Shown: piece after piece, positions 24,055 to 32,394 of the stretch
Numbering within the stretch: position 1 is the first letter of the stretch
Layout of the letters: each line of letters begins with the position of its first letter
Source: Firmicutes bacterium UBA995
Lineage (GTDB): Bacteria > Bacillota > Sulfobacillia > UBA995
Reading direction: 5' to 3'
DNA: 51,915 bases
Assembly (NCBI GenBank): GCA_002291985.1
Contig: DBBB01000119.1
Span: forward strand, 1-51,915
Program-made: the position numbers and the translations under genes
The notes under the pieces: model-generated
Databases searched by the model: none
What the model saw: only the letters and a program-made list of their open reading frames with translations
Told to the model about the DNA's origin: nothing

Positions 24055-25287
24055 CTACCCCTCGGAAGCGGCCTGGCATGCAGCCGCCAGCACGCGAGCG
24101 AGCGGCGTACCGGTTTCCCGGGCGACTTCCCGGCAGTCCTCGTACTCCGCCCACACCCGCAAGAACCCGCCTTTGCCGCGAACCCGCTTGACCCGTACCT
24201 CTTTGTCGCCAACCGGGACCAGAACCTCCTCCACCGGGAGGCGGAAGCGGCGAACAGAGAACTGCCGCAGCCCAGGAGTGGCCCCCTCGCGGAAGAGGAT
24301 ATCGGCGACGTCGCCGGCCTGAGACTCCATCGTGAGTGCGGTGAGCGTGACCCCCGGCCGCCCCTTCTTCATTACGATGGGAGTGGCCCACGCGTCGAGG
24401 GCGCCACCCTCGAGCATCGTCTCCACAAGGTAAGCGACAGCTTGAGGGGTGACGTCATCGAGATTGGCCTCCGTCAAGACCGCCTGGTCTCGTATCCATG
24501 GACCCGCCGCAGAAACTTCTCGGTCGCCAAAGTTGGGGCGACCCACGGCCAATCGGACCAGGTTGGGCGTGGGAAGGTCCCGGCTTCCTGCTCCGTAGCC
24601 GACCGCCTCCAACACCATTGCCGGCCAGTCCGGGGCGGGTGTGGCCCAGGCGGCAAGCATTGCCGCCCCGGTGGGCGTGACCAGTTCTGCACCGTGCGGC
24701 CCCGACCGGAGGGGAAACTGCCGCAGCAACTCCAGGGTTGCAGGCGCGGGTAACGGCAGTTCTCCGTGGGCGTTGTGCACCGTGCCCGGGGCAACGGGCA
24801 AGGATGAGCAGTAGAGATGCTCGATACCCAGGGCCGCAAGGCCCACCGCGGCGCCCACCACGTCGACAATGGCATCCAGGGCCCCAACCTCGTGAAAGTG
24901 GACCTGCTCCACTGAACAACGGTGGACGCGGGCTTCGGCTCTGGCCAGTGCGGTGAAGACGGCCTCGGCGCGGTCCCGAACTGCCGCTGACAGGCTACTT
25001 GCCTCAAGCAGGGCAAGGATGTCGCCCAAACGCCGGGCGGACTGGGGTTCGTCGGTAACCACTTCCACACGCGTACCGCCTACTCCCGCCCGGGTAACGT
25101 CTTTAACCTGCAGGGAGAAGCCGGAAACCTTCAAGGAGGCCAGACCAGCCCTGAGGCTGGCCGGGTCGAGCCCCGCGTCGATGATGGCGCCCAGCAGCAT
25201 ATCCCCGGCAATCCCTGAGAAACAGTCTAGATAACCGATGCGCCCCGTCCCGGACTTGTCGGCGGCCTCAGGGCCTATCCCCCTCAA
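24055..25287 (-). CDS. larC: nickel pincer cofactor biosynthesis protein LarC
   Basis: Inserts nickel into the pyridinium dithiocarboxylate mononucleotide cofactor of lactate racemase-type enzymes. About 410 residues from TTG 25287 with GGAAGGGAG upstream; no ATG or GTG lies nearer the family start GRIGYLDCFSGIAGDM. Other signatures are VHFHEVGALDAIVDVVG and ETNLDD-like EANLDDVTPQAV, then MKKGRPG. One frame, unlike the split larC1/larC2 of lactobacilli. larA, larB and larE are not in the window. It converges on parB and diverges from the DUF4446 gene. Confidence 0.9.
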   Translation of the reverse strand: MRGIGPEAADKSGTGRIGYLDCFSGIAGDMLLGAIIDAGLDPASLRAGLASLKVSGFSLQVKDVTRAGVGGTRVEVVTDEPQSARRLGDILALLEASSLSAAVRDRAEAVFTALARAEARVHRCSVEQVHFHEVGALDAIVDVVGAAVGLAALGIEHLYCSSLPVAPGTVHNAHGELPLPAPATLELLRQFPLRSGPHGAELVTPTGAAMLAAWATPAPDWPAMVLEAVGYGAGSRDLPTPNLVRLAVGRPNFGDREVSAAGPWIRDQAVLTEANLDDVTPQAVAYLVETMLEGGALDAWATPIVMKKGRPGVTLTALTMESQAGDVADILFREGATPGLRQFSVRRFRLPVEEVLVPVGDKEVRVKRVRGKGGFLRVWAEYEDCREVARETGTPLARVLAAACQAASEG

Positions 25288-25424
25288 AGCGCACAGCTCC
25301 CTTCCCCGGAATCCCGTCTTTCCGGCAGTGTTTGGCCACCATGGCCGATTTATCCTGTCCAGCAGGAAACCAGGGAGGTGAGCACGAATCCCCCCCCTAC
25401 TCGCACGGTCAGGAGGCGGGGAAC

Positions 25425-26024
25425 GTGGCCGACATCTGGTCGCCACAGCAGGCCATAGCCGGGGCAGCCCTGTTGCTGCTGCTGGCGGTCCTGGTCAGCA
25501 CGCGGGTGTCCCTCGCCAGGCTGGGAGCGCAGGTGCGAGCCATCGCCGGCGGTCCGCCCGGCTACAATCTCGAAAGAGAACTGCGCCAGCATGCCCTCGC
25601 GGCGAAGAACCTGCTCAAGCGGATCGAGGAACTTGAGCGCCGGCTGGCGAGCACCGAAGAAAGGCAGGCCGGCGCCTTGCAGCGGCTGGGACTGGTGCGG
25701 TTCAACGCTTTTGAGGATACCGGGTCCGATCAGAGCTTCAGCCTGGCGTTGCTTGATGGCAGAGGCTCGGGATTCGTGCTGACCTCGCTGTACGGCCGTA
25801 GTGAGAGCCGCATGTATGCCAAGCCGTTGCTGGACGGAAAGTGCCCCTACAAGCTGTCCGATGAGGAACAGCAGGCTATGCGGGGCGCAGGAGAGGGTAA
25901 GACCTGGGTATCGGGACTTACTGGACATGGTGCCAGCGTGCCGGTGCCGCGGGGGCGGAGACCTCGACCCCGACCGCACAATGCGCGCGGGGCCGTCGCG
26001 GTGGGCGACGACGCTGAAGGATGA
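25425..26024 (+). CDS. DUF4446 family protein
   Basis: 199 residues from GTG 25425, chosen because GGAGG stands 8 bases upstream. One N-terminal membrane helix (about 10-28), a coiled coil (about 45-80), then the DUF4446 core LGLVRFNAFEDTGSDQSFSL with LTSLYGRSESRMYAKP. The role of the family is unknown; it is often near parAB. The last 35 residues are Pro/Arg/Gly-rich and atypical. Confidence 0.85.
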   Translation: MADIWSPQQAIAGAALLLLLAVLVSTRVSLARLGAQVRAIAGGPPGYNLERELRQHALAAKNLLKRIEELERRLASTEERQAGALQRLGLVRFNAFEDTGSDQSFSLALLDGRGSGFVLTSLYGRSESRMYAKPLLDGKCPYKLSDEEQQAMRGAGEGKTWVSGLTGHGASVPVPRGRRPRPRPHNARGAVAVGDDAEG

Positions 26025-26030
26025 GGACTC

Positions 26031-27005
26031 GTGCGACAAACGGATGACAATCTCTACACAGTGATTTTCGTGCCCCACTCCGAGCGGCCGGTGTCTTCCT
26101 GGCGGTTGCGCACCCTTCACCTGCAGATTCTCGTCCTCGTCCTCACCGTCTTCTTCGTCGGCCTGATCATGATGGCCCATCACAACTCCCGGCTCGCCGC
26201 ACACATGCGGGAACTCGAGGAGTTGCGGGAAGTCAACCAGGAACAACGGCAGTTGATCAGGAGCCTGGCCGAAGAGACCGGGTTACTTCGGGAGCAAATG
26301 CTCTTGCTGGAGGAACTCGAGAGACAACTTCGGGAGATGACCGACATCCTCCCTCCGGAGCTGCGCGGGAGAGGGCCGGGAAGTTCGCTTTCCGGGGAAC
26401 CCGCGGCCTTGGCGGCGACTATCGCCTCCATGCGCCCGCAGACTTCAACCTGGACTCCTCCGGCCGGGGGCAACGTTGTCAGTCTGGCCCCGATCGCCCA
26501 GGCGCGAGACACGGCGGTGCGCATGACCGAACTGCGCACGGTGGCTGAGGATAGGCAAGACACCTTCGAGCAGTTCCGCAAGAGCATAGCCGCTGCCCAA
26601 GCGCAAGACGCCGCACGACCAAGCGGATGGCCGGCGTATGGCCATCTTACATCCCGCTTCGGCTATCGCAATTCGCCCTGGGGGATGGGTTGGGAGTTCC
26701 ACGCGGGGGTGGACATTGCGGCCCGACGGGGGACGCCGATTGTGGCAACGGCCGAGGGGATGGTCGTTTTTGCGGGTTGGCTTGGCCTGTTCGGGAATAC
26801 CGTGATCATCGAACATGGCTATGGCTACCGCACCCTGTACGGACACAACGACAAGAATGCCGTCACCATGGGAGAGAGGGTAACCCGGGGCCAGATCATC
26901 GCCTATATCGGCACCACCGGGCGCAGTACCGGGCCCCATGTCCACTACGAGGTTCACGTCCACGGTCAACAGGTGAACCCCGCACCCTTCCTCCGAGGGC
27001 AATGA
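26031..27005 (+). CDS. M23 family membrane-anchored peptidase
   Basis: 324 residues from GTG 26031. Membrane helix at about 30-50, coiled coil at about 60-105, linker, and a C-terminal LytM/M23 domain with the zinc set HAGVDIAA and HVHYEVH. Such proteins cut peptidoglycan cross-links or activate other hydrolases. bactofilin follows, a pairing known from shape-determining systems. Confidence 0.9.
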   Translation: MRQTDDNLYTVIFVPHSERPVSSWRLRTLHLQILVLVLTVFFVGLIMMAHHNSRLAAHMRELEELREVNQEQRQLIRSLAEETGLLREQMLLLEELERQLREMTDILPPELRGRGPGSSLSGEPAALAATIASMRPQTSTWTPPAGGNVVSLAPIAQARDTAVRMTELRTVAEDRQDTFEQFRKSIAAAQAQDAARPSGWPAYGHLTSRFGYRNSPWGMGWEFHAGVDIAARRGTPIVATAEGMVVFAGWLGLFGNTVIIEHGYGYRTLYGHNDKNAVTMGERVTRGQIIAYIGTTGRSTGPHVHYEVHVHGQQVNPAPFLRGQ

Positions 27006-27070
27006 CCGGCTGACGGTCTCCCTCACTTTCGCGCACGGAAAGACCATGTCAAACACAAGGGGGTTCACGC

Positions 27071-27466
27071 ATGTTCAAGCGCGACCCGGACGCGGGATTG
27101 GACCGGGTGGAGACGATCATCGGCCGCGGCGCCAACATCAACGGCAGTCTCACGGGAACGGGTACCCTTCGCGTTGACGGCAAGATCGAGGGACAGATTG
27201 TACACCGCGGTGACGTGGTCGTAGGGGAAACGGGCCTGGTGGAGGCCACCCTGCAAGCTCGAAATGTCACCGTGGCCGGCGAGATTCGCGGCTCGGTGGA
27301 AGCCGAGGGCAAGCTCGAGTTGGTGGCGACGGGCAAATTGACCGGTGACATCAAAGTCTCGGCCCTGATCGTCAATGAAGGGGCGTTCTTTCACGGAAGC
27401 TGCGTCATGAGGGGCGCAGAGCCGCCGGGCAAGGCTCCCCGAAAACCAGCGGAGGATGGGGTCTGA
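27071..27466 (+). CDS. bactofilin (polymer-forming cytoskeletal protein)
   Basis: 131 residues from ATG 27071. Right-handed beta-helix repeats with GRGANINGSLTGTGTLRVDG, then KIEGQI and AGEIRGSVEA every 16-18 residues, the DUF583 pattern. Forms membrane-bound filaments without nucleotide. Next to a M23 peptidase, which suggests a role in positioning wall remodelling. Confidence 0.94.
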   Translation: MFKRDPDAGLDRVETIIGRGANINGSLTGTGTLRVDGKIEGQIVHRGDVVVGETGLVEATLQARNVTVAGEIRGSVEAEGKLELVATGKLTGDIKVSALIVNEGAFFHGSCVMRGAEPPGKAPRKPAEDGV

Positions 27467-27470
27467 GCGG

Positions 27471-28373
27471 ATGAAAGCCTTCGTCATCATCAACGCGACG
27501 GCGAGCGCCGGGCGCGCCCGCCGCATTTGGCCCGGCATCAAGGACCAACTCGCGACCATTCGCAGCTTCGAATTGGCCTACACCCAACGAGCCGGCCATG
27601 CCATGGAGTTGGCAAGGGAGGCGACTGCCGCCGGCTATGAACTGGTAATCGCTTTTGGCGGCGACGGCACGGTGCATGAGACGGCAAACGGCATCATGCG
27701 CGGGGGTGCCGACCGGACGGCGCTCGGCATCATCCCCGCCGGTTCAGGCAACGATATCGCTCGCACCCTTGGCATACCTGCAACCCCGGTCGAAGCATGC
27801 GAGTTTTTCCGCGAACCCCGCACGCGCCCCATGGACCTGATACAGGTAGGGGACCGCTATTGTGTCGGCGCCGGGGGAGTGGGGTTCGACGGAGAGGTAG
27901 CTAGCCTTGCCAACCGCTGGCCGAAGTACCTGCCCGGCCCTCTGACCTATGTGTTCGGCATCCTTGTGAAGCTCGCTACTTTCAGCCCGGTGGAACTCGA
28001 GGTCGAACTCGACAGCGTGCTGCATCGTACCCGAGCGTTCACGACCGCCCTCGGCAATACCCAGTACTATGGGAGCGGAATGCGTATCTGTCCTCAGGCC
28101 GAGACCGACGACGGCTTGGTCGACGTGGTGATCGTGGGTGCGCTGTCCAAGATCGAGGTCATACGGATGGTCCCATCGCTGTTCAAGGGGTTGCACGTCC
28201 TTCACCCGAAGGTCACAAGCTATCGGGCCAGAGAGGTACAGGTGCGCTCGAAGGTCCCCCTTTCTATCCAGATTGACGGAGAACTGGTGGGGAAGATCCC
28301 CGCCACCTTCCGCAATGTTCCCGCTGCTCTGCGTGTAGTGGCGGGCACGCCCCTTGCGCCTATGGCGTTGTAG
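27471..28373 (+). CDS. diacylglycerol/lipid kinase family protein
   Basis: 300 residues from ATG 27471; ATG 27456 in frame is possible. Kinase catalytic motif FGGDGTVHE at about 58-66, PAGSGNDIARTLG following, and the later GNTQYYGSG and CPQAETDDGLVDVVI. YegS/BmrU/DgkB type; the substrate (diacylglycerol, undecaprenol-like or other lipid) cannot be settled. It lies 4 bases after the bactofilin gene. Confidence 0.9.
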   Translation: MKAFVIINATASAGRARRIWPGIKDQLATIRSFELAYTQRAGHAMELAREATAAGYELVIAFGGDGTVHETANGIMRGGADRTALGIIPAGSGNDIARTLGIPATPVEACEFFREPRTRPMDLIQVGDRYCVGAGGVGFDGEVASLANRWPKYLPGPLTYVFGILVKLATFSPVELEVELDSVLHRTRAFTTALGNTQYYGSGMRICPQAETDDGLVDVVIVGALSKIEVIRMVPSLFKGLHVLHPKVTSYRAREVQVRSKVPLSIQIDGELVGKIPATFRNVPAALRVVAGTPLAPMAL

Positions 28374-28383
28374 GTGATGGGCC

Positions 28384-29019
28384 ATGCTCTTCATCGATCG
28401 AGTTGATGCCGGTCGCCGGCTTGCCCGGAGACTGGCGCGGATTGAGTTGCGGGAACCACTTGTGCTTGCCATCCCCCGCGGTGGAGCAGTGGTTGGGGGC
28501 GAGGTGGCGCGAGAACTGGGCACCCCTCTCGACCTCATCATTCCTCGCAAGATCGGCGCCCCCCACAACGAGGAACTCGCCGTTGGCGCCGTAGCCCCCG
28601 ATGGTAGTCTCTACCGGGATCAGCGCCTGATCAAGGGACTTGCCGTGCCCGAGGCCTACATCGAGCAGGAGGCAGGACGGCAGTTGGCGGAAATCCAGCG
28701 CCGCATGGCTCGCTACCGAGGGGATCGACCGCTGCCCAGCCTGGCGGACCGCACGGTGATTCTCGTTGATGACGGGATAGCGACCGGGGCCACCACTGCC
28801 GGGGCCTTGCTCGCTATCCGCAGACAACGGCCCGCCCATGTCTTGCTCGCCGTGCCGGTCGCACCGCGCGAGACGCTCGAGTGCCTTGCGGGGCAGGCCG
28901 ACGAGGTGGTATGCTTGGCGACCCCCGAACCCTTTTATGCGGTAGGACAGTTCTACCAGGTGTTTGCACAGATAACCGACGAGGAAGTCATCCGCCTGTT
29001 GGGCGAACTCGCACCGTAG
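28384..29019 (+). CDS. phosphoribosyltransferase family protein
   Basis: 211 residues. The PRPP-binding motif VILVDDGIATGATT at about 120-133 and the PRGGAVVGGEVA loop near 33-45 identify type I PRTase. Members of this subgroup, often with an extra alpha/beta-hydrolase domain, have no agreed substrate. Ten bases after the lipid kinase gene. Confidence 0.9.
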   Translation: MLFIDRVDAGRRLARRLARIELREPLVLAIPRGGAVVGGEVARELGTPLDLIIPRKIGAPHNEELAVGAVAPDGSLYRDQRLIKGLAVPEAYIEQEAGRQLAEIQRRMARYRGDRPLPSLADRTVILVDDGIATGATTAGALLAIRRQRPAHVLLAVPVAPRETLECLAGQADEVVCLATPEPFYAVGQFYQVFAQITDEEVIRLLGELAP

Positions 29020-29202
29020 CAGTAGCAGAGGCACGTACGCCACCGCCCCGCACCCGGTCCCGACCCGCGACCATATAGGTCAGCATGATGCGGCCCGTCT
29101 CGGCGATCACCTGCTGGCGCCTGCTGCAGGGCCATGCAGTGGCTAGAGGAGGAGGGGAAGGCCCGGCGAACTGAAAGCGGATGATGGGAGGATCTGTCGG
29201 CC

Positions 29203-30234
29203 ATGGTTAGTCCGCGCGGGAATCTTGCCGTCGTGCTCCTGCTGTGCGTGACTCTCGCGGCCATCGGATGGCTCGGGTCCACACGCAGCGGGCGTGGGCG
29301 CCGTGCCGGAGAGCCCCTGGTGCAACCGCACCCACTATGGGAGATGGAGGTGGCGCACGGGGCGACAGCAGTGCTGACTCCTGGAGGGTTAGTGCTGCTT
29401 CGCGAGGGCGACCGATTGCGGGTAATCGATGCCGGCGGACGCGACCTGCTCGAGGCGACTCTGCCGGTGGACAACCTCGTCCTGCCGGTGTCGGCCGCCG
29501 AAGCCGACCGATCCCTGCTCATCTTCGAGGTAATCCGCCTTCCGGCCGGCGAGCACCCTTATGGGGAAAGCGTTCGGATTCGCGCCGGGCTGGGGGGTCC
29601 CGTCCAGAATTATGATCTCCCGGGGGGCGCTCTGCTGGTGGCCGCGGCCTCGCGCGACGGGCAACGCATGGCGCTCGGGGTCATGAATTTCGACGGGGAT
29701 AGACCCGAGGGTCATGTACACGTGCTGCACCCGGACCGGGGGCAGAAGGTCGCCCACCGCCTGGCGGCAGGGGCATTGTTCCGGCTAGAGCTGTGTCCTG
29801 CCGGCTCGTACCTCGTGGCCGCCGACCGCGACACAGCCTACTACCTTCACGGCGAGAGCGGACTGCTCGTCGGGAGTTGGCGCTATGGGGAAGGCGTGCG
29901 CGACGTGGGCCTGTTGCCGAGAGGAGGACCGGTAGTGTTGACGGCGAGTGCCCTCCAAGTCTACGATGAGCGAGGCGGACTCGCCTGGCGTCGACCTCTG
30001 CGGTCGCCGGGGGTAACCCTGAAAGTCGGTTTGGAGTTGATCGTCGTCGTTACGCGCGACAGCCTCGAAGTGTACGGTGAGAATGGCCGACGTGTTGGCC
30101 GGTGGCTTCCTCGCCGACCCCTTCGGGACGTGGACTTGTCGGCGGATGGCGAGAGGATGCTGGTTGTGTACGACGACCGGCGAATGGTGATGTACCGTTT
30201 TGCCCGTCCGACCGTTTCCGGTGGCGGCTCATGA
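29203..30234 (+). CDS. membrane-anchored beta-propeller-like protein of unknown function
   Basis: 343 residues, not recognised as a named family. N-terminal membrane helix at about 8-25 followed by a GRGRRAGEP linker, then repeated four-strand units of about 40-45 residues (for example LLREGDRLRVIDAGGRDLLEA, then RMALGVMNFDG, LQVYDERGGLAW, LEVYGENGRRVGRW, RMLVVYDDRRMVMY), as in PQQ/WD-like propellers. Likely extracytoplasmic. ATGA overlap with the next gene. The preceding gap 29020-29202 shows no gene beyond a Shine-Dalgarno GGGAGG. Confidence 0.7.
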   Translation: MVSPRGNLAVVLLLCVTLAAIGWLGSTRSGRGRRAGEPLVQPHPLWEMEVAHGATAVLTPGGLVLLREGDRLRVIDAGGRDLLEATLPVDNLVLPVSAAEADRSLLIFEVIRLPAGEHPYGESVRIRAGLGGPVQNYDLPGGALLVAAASRDGQRMALGVMNFDGDRPEGHVHVLHPDRGQKVAHRLAAGALFRLELCPAGSYLVAADRDTAYYLHGESGLLVGSWRYGEGVRDVGLLPRGGPVVLTASALQVYDERGGLAWRRPLRSPGVTLKVGLELIVVVTRDSLEVYGENGRRVGRWLPRRPLRDVDLSADGERMLVVYDDRRMVMYRFARPTVSGGGS

Positions 30235-30590
30235 AGGGGCTCCCTCTTTATCTGCTCATCTTCGCCGGCACTACCGCCGCCGCGCTCTCCCTTGAGTGGG
30301 TCAAGACCATGACCGAGATCCAGTTGCCGGTTCCCGTGCTTGCCGCAGCCTATTTCCTGCTCGTGAAAGTGATCGGCGATCTCATCTTGACGCTGGCATC
30401 TAACCGGGAGCGGTCACCGCTCTTTTACGGCGAGTATGCACTCGATCTCGCCTTCCATGCCGGTTTGGGAGTCGCCGCCGGCATCGGGATCGATACGGCC
30501 GCCGCTCTATTGCGCGGTCGCGCCCACCCTGCGGCCGTAGCCGTACTGGCCAATCTCGGCATCATTCTCCTGGGGGGGGCGAGGCGATGA
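30231..30590 (+). CDS. small hypothetical membrane protein
   Basis: 119 residues from ATG 30231, overlapping the propeller-like gene (ATGA) and the cvpA-like gene (ATGA). Hydrophobic segments at about 4-20, 33-56 and 72-110 suggest three to four membrane helices. No known motif. Position between two coupled envelope genes suggests a shared assembly. Confidence 0.7.
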   Translation: MKGLPLYLLIFAGTTAAALSLEWVKTMTEIQLPVPVLAAAYFLLVKVIGDLILTLASNRERSPLFYGEYALDLAFHAGLGVAAGIGIDTAAALLRGRAHPAAVAVLANLGIILLGGARR

Positions 30591-31309
30591 ACTGGCTGGA
30601 TGCGGGCATCCTGATCCTGCTGTTGATTGGCGCTTTCCGAGGGTTTCGGCGGGGGATCGGGGCAGTGTTCGTAGGACTCGGGGGCTTGCTCCTGGCGCTC
30701 CTGGCAGCAGCATATACGACGCCGCGCATGGCCGCATGGCTTCAGCTCCGCTACGCGGCAGTCGACGCCGTCAGCGCGGTCCTGCAGCGGCATCTGCGGC
30801 TTCCCATACCGGATGCCGCCCTCCGCCTGGCAGACATGAGTCCGGCGGAGATGGAGGCCGCCCTGGCCGCCTTGCCTGTCGCCCCATGGCTGCGAGACCT
30901 CCTGGTACACCAGGCGCCGGCAGTCGCCGCAACCGCCGGAGGGAATCTCCGTACACTGGGAGACGCCGTCCATCACGTCCTCGGAGGCTATGTGGTTGCG
31001 GCGGTGTGTTTTGTCGCCCTTTTCATCGCGTCCCGGGGCATCCTGAGCGGCCTGGGCAGTCTACTTGGGCGCATGTTCGACGCCTTCCCGCTGGTCGGAC
31101 CGGGCAGCCGGGTACTTGGAGCCTGTCTCGGCATTGCCGAGCAAAGCGTCATCATGGCCGTCGCAATCGGGCTGGCTACCGCCGCAGTCCCTCTGTTTCC
31201 GGGCCTGGGAACGGTGTTCGAAGGATCGGCGCTGGCGCCACTGGGTCTTACCCTGTTTCACCGGCTGGTACCGATGGCCCTGAGCCTGCGGGCCATGACC
31301 TTGCCATGA
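30587..31309 (+). CDS. CvpA family protein
   Basis: 240 residues. CvpA-type opening WLDAGILILLLIGAFRGFRRG with a further glycine-rich membrane segment (VFVGLGGLLLALLAA), then long C-terminal helices. CvpA homologues are linked to envelope stress and, in E. coli, colicin V. Coupled to the upstream small membrane gene. Confidence 0.85.
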   Translation: MNWLDAGILILLLIGAFRGFRRGIGAVFVGLGGLLLALLAAAYTTPRMAAWLQLRYAAVDAVSAVLQRHLRLPIPDAALRLADMSPAEMEAALAALPVAPWLRDLLVHQAPAVAATAGGNLRTLGDAVHHVLGGYVVAAVCFVALFIASRGILSGLGSLLGRMFDAFPLVGPGSRVLGACLGIAEQSVIMAVAIGLATAAVPLFPGLGTVFEGSALAPLGLTLFHRLVPMALSLRAMTLP

Positions 31310-31328
31310 AAGGGGATGGCGCGCCTCG

Positions 31329-32156
31329 ATGTTGCTAGAACAATTACGCTCGCTGATCGCCGCCGGCAGTCCATCGGCGGGAACATTGCCAACGGCATTG
31401 GCAATTCGAGGTGCGCAGATCGTGCTGGTGATCGCCCTGGGGTGGCTCGCGCTTGCGACCGCCCGCAGAAGGGTTGCCCGCGTGCTACCGGCGGGTCGTT
31501 CGACAGCCCCCTATCTCGATTCCCCACGCCTTCGGACTCTGGCCGGACTGGTCAACAGCGTTCTCCGTTATCTCGTCTACTTTCTGGTGGCCGTCACCGT
31601 CCTTTCGCTGCTAGGAGTGGACACGCGGTCACTCCTTATGGGTGCGGGTCTCCTGGGGTTGGCCGCGGGATTTGGCGCTCAGGGGCTCATCCGCGACTTC
31701 CTTGGTGGCTTTCTCATCCTCCTCGAAGATCAGTTCGCCGTCGGCGACCTGGTCCGCATGGCCGGACTGGAAGGTGTCGTCGAGGAAATGGGCCTGCGTA
31801 CCACCCGCCTGCGAGCCCCCGGCGGCGAGGTGCATCTGATCCCGAACGGCCGCATCCAGGAGGTCACCAATCTCAGCCGCGGGGCCATGCAGGTCTCGTT
31901 CACGGTGAGCGTTCCCTATAAGGCGGATATCGACCGTGCCAGCAGCGTGATCGACGAAGCCCTGTCCCGGTATTCGGCAGGGAATCCGGCGATCGTGAAA
32001 GCTCCGACGGTGCTGGGTGTTGAGGAACTGACGGGAACGAGTGTCCGACTGCTGATCGGCGGAACGACCCGGCCCATGGAGCAAGGGCCGGTAGCGCGCG
32101 ACCTGCGTCTGCAGGTGAAACGCGCCCTCGATGCCGCCGACATCACGCCCTCTTAG
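31329..32156 (+). CDS. MscS family mechanosensitive ion channel
   Basis: 275 residues. Two to three membrane helices; the pore helix TM3 is GLLGLAAGFGAQGLIRDFLGG, followed by FSLLEDQFAVGD-like ILLEDQFAVGDLVRM and the beta domain with VEEMGLRTTRLRAPGGEVHLIPNG, the MscS signature. Releases solutes on hypo-osmotic shock. It starts 19 bases after the cvpA-like gene. Confidence 0.94.
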   Translation: MLLEQLRSLIAAGSPSAGTLPTALAIRGAQIVLVIALGWLALATARRRVARVLPAGRSTAPYLDSPRLRTLAGLVNSVLRYLVYFLVAVTVLSLLGVDTRSLLMGAGLLGLAAGFGAQGLIRDFLGGFLILLEDQFAVGDLVRMAGLEGVVEEMGLRTTRLRAPGGEVHLIPNGRIQEVTNLSRGAMQVSFTVSVPYKADIDRASSVIDEALSRYSAGNPAIVKAPTVLGVEELTGTSVRLLIGGTTRPMEQGPVARDLRLQVKRALDAADITPS

Positions 32157-32175
32157 CTTCCGGGGCGGTGAGGTC

Positions 32176-32394
32176 ATGCTTCCGGCGGGGCATCGTTACG
32201 CGGTTGGCGAAGTGGTGCGTCTGAGGAAGGTCCACCCTTGCGGTTCAGATCGTTGGCTGGTGACCCGCACCGGCATGGACTTCGTCCTCAAATGTATGGG
32301 TTGCGGCCGACGCGTCATGCTGACCCGGGTCAAGTTCGAGCGAGCGGTGCGGGCAGTGCTGGGGCCCTGTCCGGCCGGGGAGGACCCGGCATGA
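32176..32394 (+). CDS. DUF951 family protein
   Basis: 72 residues from ATG 32176 (GAGGT just upstream). The family core VGEVVRLRKVHPCGSDRW, then DFVLKCMGCGRRVML, includes HPCG and a C-x2-C, giving a likely zinc site. Universal in Firmicutes just before ychF; function unknown. Stop overlaps ychF (ATGA). Confidence 0.92.
   Translation: MLPAGHRYAVGEVVRLRKVHPCGSDRWLVTRTGMDFVLKCMGCGRRVMLTRVKFERAVRAVLGPCPAGEDPA

Noticed and set aside
28986..29139. reverse-strand frame in the gap before the propeller gene
   Set aside because: Reads plausibly for about 30 residues but has no start signal, overlaps the phosphoribosyltransferase end and matches nothing I recognise.
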